Positions 7,026 to 10,904 of a DNA stretch of 10,904 nucleotides are shown here, one piece after another. Source of the stretch: CAZSWS01 sp964610765 (GTDB taxonomy: Bacteria; Bacteroidota; Bacteroidia; Bacteroidales; Tannerellaceae). Below the pieces are notes generated by a model. That model was not told where the DNA came from, did not search any database, and was given only the letters and a program-made list of their open reading frames with translations. Position 1 is the first letter of the stretch, and the number at the start of each line of letters is the position of its first letter. The translations under genes and the position numbers were made by a program. Where the stretch lies: positions 1-10,904 of the forward strand of contig CAZSWS010000084.1 in NCBI GenBank assembly GCA_964610765.1, read 5' to 3'.

Positions 7026-7967
7026 TTACATTTTAATACGCTCTATCTGGATATCATCCAGGCGGGTAGTTCCTAATTTCAATGCTTCTCCTTTAGTGAT
7101 ATGTGTCACTGCTTCCATGTCCAGTTTTTTCACTTGATTGAAAAAAGAAAGTGCCGCCGTATCTGCAGCAATAATATCGGAAGAAGCAATCAACGACTTA
7201 ACCAAAGCTACATCAGATTCATTCCTACCCTGCGGGCCATTCTGAAATACGATACGATAAGCATCAACAATATTCAAAACGGGTTTCTTAGACCACGTAC
7301 AAATATCGGCTATACATTGTTGTAAATCATTTTGATGAAAAAATCGACGGTCCCAGACTATTCCCATATAGTTTTTCATGCAGCAAGTAAATTTTGCACC
7401 TCCATGATTCTTCAATACCGGTACATTAATCCATGCATCTGCTTCATCCAGCGCATCATGAATCTTTGCCGACTTAAGAACCACCCCATTAGGCAGTTGG
7501 ATTTCCTTTTTATAATACTTTTCATCATTACCCGGAAGCACAATTCCCCCTGCCTCTTTTACCGCTTCAGAAATGCCGCTTGACTCATAACATTTCTGCC
7601 AATTATCGCAGGTATGATCAAATACAGTCACTTTCTGAGCTCCTGCATCCAAACATTTCTTCACCAATGTACTGATAAGCTTAGGATTGGTATTAGCCGC
7701 CAATTCCGGTTTACGATCCCACCCTATATTGGGTTTAATGACAATCTTCTGCCCTTTTTTAACAAAACGCTCCATACCTCCCAAAGCATTCAAGGCTTTT
7801 TCAAGCATATCTTCGGGTTCTCCTCCCATAACAGCCACTAAGTCAGGAGCTTTCTCTACAGACATTTTATTAGAGAGCAAGGCAGCCTGTAGGCCTTCGA
7901 AATTAACCGACAAGGCAGATGCTGCTCCCATCATAGCCGTTGTTTTGAAAAAGTCACGACGTTTCAT
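7026..7967 (-). CDS. Tat-exported DUF362 domain protein
   Basis: The 313-residue product begins with a textbook twin-arginine signal, MKRRDFFKTTAMMGAASALS, followed by a weak cleavage region near LQAAL (26-30), so it should be exported folded to the periplasm or held at the membrane. The mature part matches DUF362: VIKPNIG (76-82), VTVFDHTCDN (113-122), a central NVPVLKNHGGAKFTCCMKN block (181-199) running into YMGIV, and LIASSDIIAADTAALSFF (259-276). DUF362 proteins are often annotated as Fe-S related, and some carry fused ferredoxin domains; this one has no CxxCxxC motif but has conserved-looking Cys120, Cys195 and Cys196. It is first in a two-gene operon with the NapH/NapG-like protein, and an almost consensus Bacteroides promoter precedes it. 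Tat export usually implies that a cofactor is inserted in the cytoplasm, which fits redox work beside the Fe-S protein. The family is secure; the biochemical role is unknown. Confidence 0.88.
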   Translation of the reverse strand: MKRRDFFKTTAMMGAASALSVNFEGLQAALLSNKMSVEKAPDLVAVMGGEPEDMLEKALNALGGMERFVKKGQKIVIKPNIGWDRKPELAANTNPKLISTLVKKCLDAGAQKVTVFDHTCDNWQKCYESSGISEAVKEAGGIVLPGNDEKYYKKEIQLPNGVVLKSAKIHDALDEADAWINVPVLKNHGGAKFTCCMKNYMGIVWDRRFFHQNDLQQCIADICTWSKKPVLNIVDAYRIVFQNGPQGRNESDVALVKSLIASSDIIAADTAALSFFNQVKKLDMEAVTHITKGEALKLGTTRLDDIQIERIKM

Positions 7968-8011
7968 TATGTCTATGTATATTAAAAGTATATATAAAGA
8001 ATTAGAAAACT

Positions 8012-8043
8012 CAAATATAAAGAATATCTATTTATATATCAAG
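8012..8043 (-). promoter_or_regulatory. Promoter of the DUF362/Fe-S operon
   Basis: Read on the minus strand, a CTTG (-33 type, consensus TTTG) is followed after 20 bases by TATATTTG, an exact match to TAnnTTTG. The spacing fits Bacteroides primary sigma promoters. The implied transcript would begin near 8005, giving a leader of about 38 AT-rich bases before the ATG at 7967. It is the best-matching promoter in the window. Confidence 0.7.
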
Positions 8044-8067
8044 TAGGTATTGTGGTTTGAGAAAAAA

Positions 8068-10365
8068 TTATTTTACTTCTCGGTGTCTGATAATAAGTGT
8101 CGAAGGCATGTGCATAAACTCGTTATTAAGTCTCACAGACACATCGTTCCAAGTTTCATAACTAATAAGCATAAAATTGAATCCTTCGAATGATTCAGCT
8201 TTTATTTCCGCACCCTCCAACTCATAAGCGTGATTAACCATCAACTTAAAACTCGTTATTGCTTCAATAATAGCCGCATAATCAGGATCAGACTCGGCTG
8301 CCATATTCATAATCGTCATACGCCCGGAAGTGGATCGAATCAAGTTTTTAGCGTAATTCAACAAGGGCAGATCGCTGACTGTTTGGATAGCTACCAATAC
8401 TTTATCCGCAATTCTAAAGTCCCGATTCACAAAGATTCCCACCGAGCTATTCGTATTATCAATAAAGAAGCGAGTCTTGTCTTTGATTAAGGCATTTGGA
8501 ATAAATAAAAGCTTCTGATTCTTCTTCACTCCAAAATAGCGGGTCATACTACGATGCAGGCGAGCTGCTTCCACGTCAGTAGGCAGATTACTCGTGGCCA
8601 CCCCACCTCCTACTAATAAGAAATGATACTTTTCATCATTCACCATATTACAGATATAGTCTCCGGCATCAACCGCCACATCATAATGCGTATGAATAGA
8701 CATATTTAAATGGCTGGCTTCCGTCAATATGGGTTCAAAGCTGATGCGTTCAAAATTGTCGGTCTGCAAAGGGTTGACATCTGCCCCGACCGTAAGATGC
8801 AGGGCTGTCAGTTCTAATTTTTCTTCTCCTGCAGAGAATAACTGATTAGCAACATTAAGGAGCAAACGCCCACTCTTTGCACGCCCAAATGACAGGAGTA
8901 CTTTATAGACATTTTCTCCAACTGTGTATTTTTTGTGCTGAAGTTTCTCTTTTGCCCGGAAGCCCCAATTAATAAACGATATTAACGGGGTAGTCATAAA
9001 GGTGGTTACAAGCGTCATGATTACCAACATCACAAAGATAGCCGGCGTCAGAATACCCATCTCATAGCCAATAGTCAAGACAACCAACTCCATCAATCCA
9101 CGTGTATTCATCAACGCTCCTATATACAAGCTGTCTCTTACATTCTCACCCACAAAGCGGGAAGAAAAATAAGCCGAGCCAAACTTTGTGATGATGGCTA
9201 CTGCGATAAACACCATACACATGATCCAAAGTTCAGGCGTATTCAATAAGCCAATCTCTGTTCGCAGCCCCGTCGATGCAAAAAAGAGGGGAAGGAATAA
9301 AGCCAAAGACACATCTTCGACCTTATCATTCATAATCTTTCGGAATCTCAAATTCTCGGGCATAACCATCCCGGCAAAGAAAGCTCCAAAGAGCGCATGA
9401 AGTCCCAAAATCTCTGTCACATACGAAGAGCCTAATAAAAACAAGAAAATCATAGCCACCAAGGGCTTGTCAATCACTTCCGTATTGTTATACAAATTGC
9501 CCACCAGCCGCAAAACAGGTCGGGCTATAAAAAGCATAAAGGCAATGTAAATAATCGAGAAAAGAATGTTATAGACAGCCCCAAGCATTGAACCCGCCTG
9601 ACCGATAGATACCACCACAGCTAACAAACACCAAGCGGTAATATCTCCATTGGCTGCACTGGCCAATGATATTGTACCAAGATGTGTTTTGGTGAGTCCT
9701 CGTTCTTGAATAATACGTGCTAACACCGGAAAAGCCGTAATACTCATGGCAATCCCTATAAATAAAGCAAATGAGAGAAAAGGCGTAGCCTTAGACGCAT
9801 AGTTGTCATAAATAAAATAAGCGACAAGCATCCCTCCAAAAAACGGCACTATGGTACTGGTATGACTGATTAGAATGGTTTCTTGCAACTTTTTCTTCAC
9901 CTCTGTAATATCCAGCTCCATACCAATGGTGTACATAAACAAAATCAGCCCAAACTGACTAAGCATGTTGATATAGATAAGCGAGTCTTCCGGAAATAAA
10001 AAAGCAGACACTTCAGGGAACATATGCCCCAAAATAGAAGGACCTAAAATGATACCGGCCAAAATTTCTCCAATCACCGTGGGTTGTTTCATTTTTTGAA
10101 AAACCCAACCTACCAGACGGCAGGCTATCAAAATCACGATAATCTGTAGGAGTAGTTTACCTAAGGGCGATTCAATCTGTCCAAATAATGTTTCACAAAA
10201 AAGACCAAATCCCTCTTGAAGGTTAGTAGGTTTGTTTTGGGCGGATACAACCTCTTCGACCAACTGATGTGATTCTCCTTTTAAAGTTATCAAATACATC
10301 AGCGAGCCAAAAATCACAATCAGCAACAAATAAAATATGATGCTTTTTTTTGCCTTTTTAGTCAT
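8068..10365 (-). CDS. CPA2/CHX-type cation:proton antiporter with C-terminal Usp-like domains
   Basis: This 765-residue inner-membrane protein should exchange K+ or Na+ for H+ and help control pH and ion balance. An extra N-terminal hydrophobic helix (about 8-26) and a polar linker precede the antiporter core (about 70-465, a dozen or so hydrophobic segments). Core hallmarks are KQPTVIGEILAGIILGPSIL (93-112), GLILFMYTIGMELD (139-152), SITAFPVLARIIQERGLT (208-225), ASAANGDITAWCLLAVV (235-251) with Asp241, GLHALFGAFFAGMVMP (321-336) and NTRGLMELVVLTIG (420-433). Residues about 482-765 are soluble and look like two universal-stress-protein-like regions, as in CHX proteins; G587-G588-G589 near LLVGGG may mark the end of the first. 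The residue before the catalytic-type Asp is Gly, where better-known relatives have Asp, Asn or Gln. It is separated from the DUF362 gene by 102 bases without a clear terminator. The family is secure; ion specificity cannot be read from the sequence. Confidence 0.92.
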   Translation of the reverse strand: MTKKAKKSIIFYLLLIVIFGSLMYLITLKGESHQLVEEVVSAQNKPTNLQEGFGLFCETLFGQIESPLGKLLLQIIVILIACRLVGWVFQKMKQPTVIGEILAGIILGPSILGHMFPEVSAFLFPEDSLIYINMLSQFGLILFMYTIGMELDITEVKKKLQETILISHTSTIVPFFGGMLVAYFIYDNYASKATPFLSFALFIGIAMSITAFPVLARIIQERGLTKTHLGTISLASAANGDITAWCLLAVVVSIGQAGSMLGAVYNILFSIIYIAFMLFIARPVLRLVGNLYNNTEVIDKPLVAMIFLFLLGSSYVTEILGLHALFGAFFAGMVMPENLRFRKIMNDKVEDVSLALFLPLFFASTGLRTEIGLLNTPELWIMCMVFIAVAIITKFGSAYFSSRFVGENVRDSLYIGALMNTRGLMELVVLTIGYEMGILTPAIFVMLVIMTLVTTFMTTPLISFINWGFRAKEKLQHKKYTVGENVYKVLLSFGRAKSGRLLLNVANQLFSAGEEKLELTALHLTVGADVNPLQTDNFERISFEPILTEASHLNMSIHTHYDVAVDAGDYICNMVNDEKYHFLLVGGGVATSNLPTDVEAARLHRSMTRYFGVKKNQKLLFIPNALIKDKTRFFIDNTNSSVGIFVNRDFRIADKVLVAIQTVSDLPLLNYAKNLIRSTSGRMTIMNMAAESDPDYAAIIEAITSFKLMVNHAYELEGAEIKAESFEGFNFMLISYETWNDVSVRLNNEFMHMPSTLIIRHREVK

Positions 10366-10387
10366 ACCCCATTCCCACTATTCGTTA

Positions 10388-10404
10388 CAAAAATATCAAA
10401 AATA
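10388..10404 (-). promoter_or_regulatory. Two tandem -7 boxes upstream of the antiporter gene
   Basis: On the minus strand the heptanucleotide-type box TATTTTTG occurs twice, at 10397-10404 and 10388-10395, separated by one base. Both match TAnnTTTG exactly. The proximal copy is 22 bases before the ATG. Neither has a TTTG at the -33 spacing, and the region is AT-rich, so chance is possible. Confidence 0.4.
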
Positions 10405-10716
10405 AACCACTTCTGATGTTTTATCTCTTAAAAAATAGACACATGGAAAGTATATTTGATAAAACTCGATTCCTGAAAATATAAAGAGGGTTATGCTTAA
10501 TACAGAAAACAAAAACTAAATAGCGAACTATTTCCATACAAAAAACAGACTTAACTGGCGATAAACATCAGCTATTAAGTGCCAAACGAGCAAACAAACC
10601 ATACAAATCCGCAATATTATCAGACAGATACCCATCAAGCCTCAGCCAAGTTTAAGAGTCAAAAGAGTCAACTCAATCAATAAATAGAGGGCTTTTCTCC
10701 TGTTGATATTGACATT

Positions 10717-10810
10717 TAATCGGCTCACAGCTGTGGACCAACCAGCTCACAGCTGTGAACCGGTTAGCTCACAAGTGTGGACCGATCGGCTCACAGCTGT
10801 GAGCCGATTA
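10717..10810. repeat. 19-bp terminal inverted repeats bounding the array
   Basis: TAATCGGCTCACAGCTGTG at 10717-10735 is the exact reverse complement of 10792-10810. The match extends beyond the repeat core into flanking bases (TAAT and ATTA), so the 94-bp block has symmetrical ends and could fold into one long hairpin as well as several small ones. Confidence 0.85.
10721..10808. repeat. Four-unit 22-bp tandem array of palindromic sites
   Basis: The core GCTCACAGCTGTG begins at 10723, 10745 and 10789, and a variant with AAG for AGC begins at 10767, so the period is exactly 22 bp over four units. Each core is centred on CAGCTG (CAAGTG in unit 3) and is itself close to a palindrome. Unit 4 is a perfect 24-bp palindrome at 10785-10808. 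The junctions also contain palindromes, AACCGGTT (10758-10765) and CCGATCGG (10782-10789). The array is clearly more GC-rich than its flanks. A period of 22 is not divisible by three, and stops interrupt the translations, so it is not coding. Confidence 0.93.
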
Positions 10811-10904
10811 GTTGCCCCTATTAAAATACAGACCAGACAGTATTCTAACCTATAAATCTCTTAAATCATTCAAGCAGAAGCATTAGATGAAATCAGCAAA
10901 ATAT

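Larger units (their letters stand above)
10366..10904. other. 539-bp intergenic region at the right edge
   Basis: No convincing gene was found on either strand. The low end (10388-10404) holds the candidate promoter boxes of the antiporter gene. The segment 10405-10716 is AT-rich with nothing recognised except a short protein-like frame on the minus strand (10568-10651, described under findings). The segment 10717-10810 is a GC-rich palindromic repeat array. The final 94 bases are AT-rich, and an ATG at 10887 opens a frame that runs off the edge but is too short to judge. Confidence 0.6.

Noticed and set aside
10451..10458. Plus-strand TATATTTG as a -7 promoter element
   Set aside because: It has no -33 partner and no gene downstream in the window; such matches are common in AT-rich spacers.
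10721..10808. CRISPR array
   Set aside because: The 22-bp units abut directly with no unique spacers, and the sequence is palindromic throughout.
10887..10904. Start of a plus-strand gene (MKSAKY...) at the right edge
   Set aside because: Only six codons are visible, with no ribosome-binding site or matching promoter; it is indistinguishable from chance in AT-rich DNA.

Overview
The window looks like chromosomal DNA of a Bacteroidales bacterium, most likely Bacteroides or a close relative. The evidence is an AT-rich background, few Shine-Dalgarno sites, several exact matches to the Bacteroides -7 promoter element TAnnTTTG, and gene families typical of the group. These include a flotillin/NfeD pair behind a TPR/beta-propeller protein, a long CHX-like antiporter, and a Tat-exported DUF362 protein beside a large iron-sulfur membrane protein. 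Genus-level placement is inference. No rRNA, tRNA, CRISPR array, insertion sequence or phage gene was recognised.

Layout. Positions 1-163 hold the probable last 17 codons of a plus-strand gene and a strong plus-strand terminator. A plus-strand ACP-phosphodiesterase-like gene (acpH, 233-814) follows. Everything after it is on the minus strand, read from high to low coordinates. An AlkZ-like winged-helix protein (854-1921) converges on acpH. A perfect 46-bp palindrome (1979-2024), probably a terminator, separates it from a three-gene operon: a secreted TPR/PD40-type protein (3561-5000), an NfeD-like membrane protein (3049-3546) and the flotillin FloA (2037-3038). A second operon holds a Tat-signal DUF362 protein (7026-7967) followed by a NapH/NapG-like fusion with six Fe-S motifs (5340-6944). 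A monocistronic-looking CPA2/CHX-type cation:proton antiporter (8068-10365) comes next. The right end (10366-10904) is 539 bp without a convincing gene. It carries a GC-rich array of four exactly spaced 22-bp palindromic repeats.

How the genes work together. FloA and NfeD form a known membrane-microdomain pair, and the TPR/PD40 protein is a candidate periplasmic partner. The DUF362 protein and the Fe-S fusion look like one periplasm-facing redox module: the membrane half resembles the NapH quinol dehydrogenase, the soluble half resembles NapG, and both the soluble half and the DUF362 protein carry Tat-like signals. The electron acceptor is unknown. The best candidates for something undescribed are this redox module, with its Tat-like signal inside a polytopic protein, and the 22-bp palindrome array.
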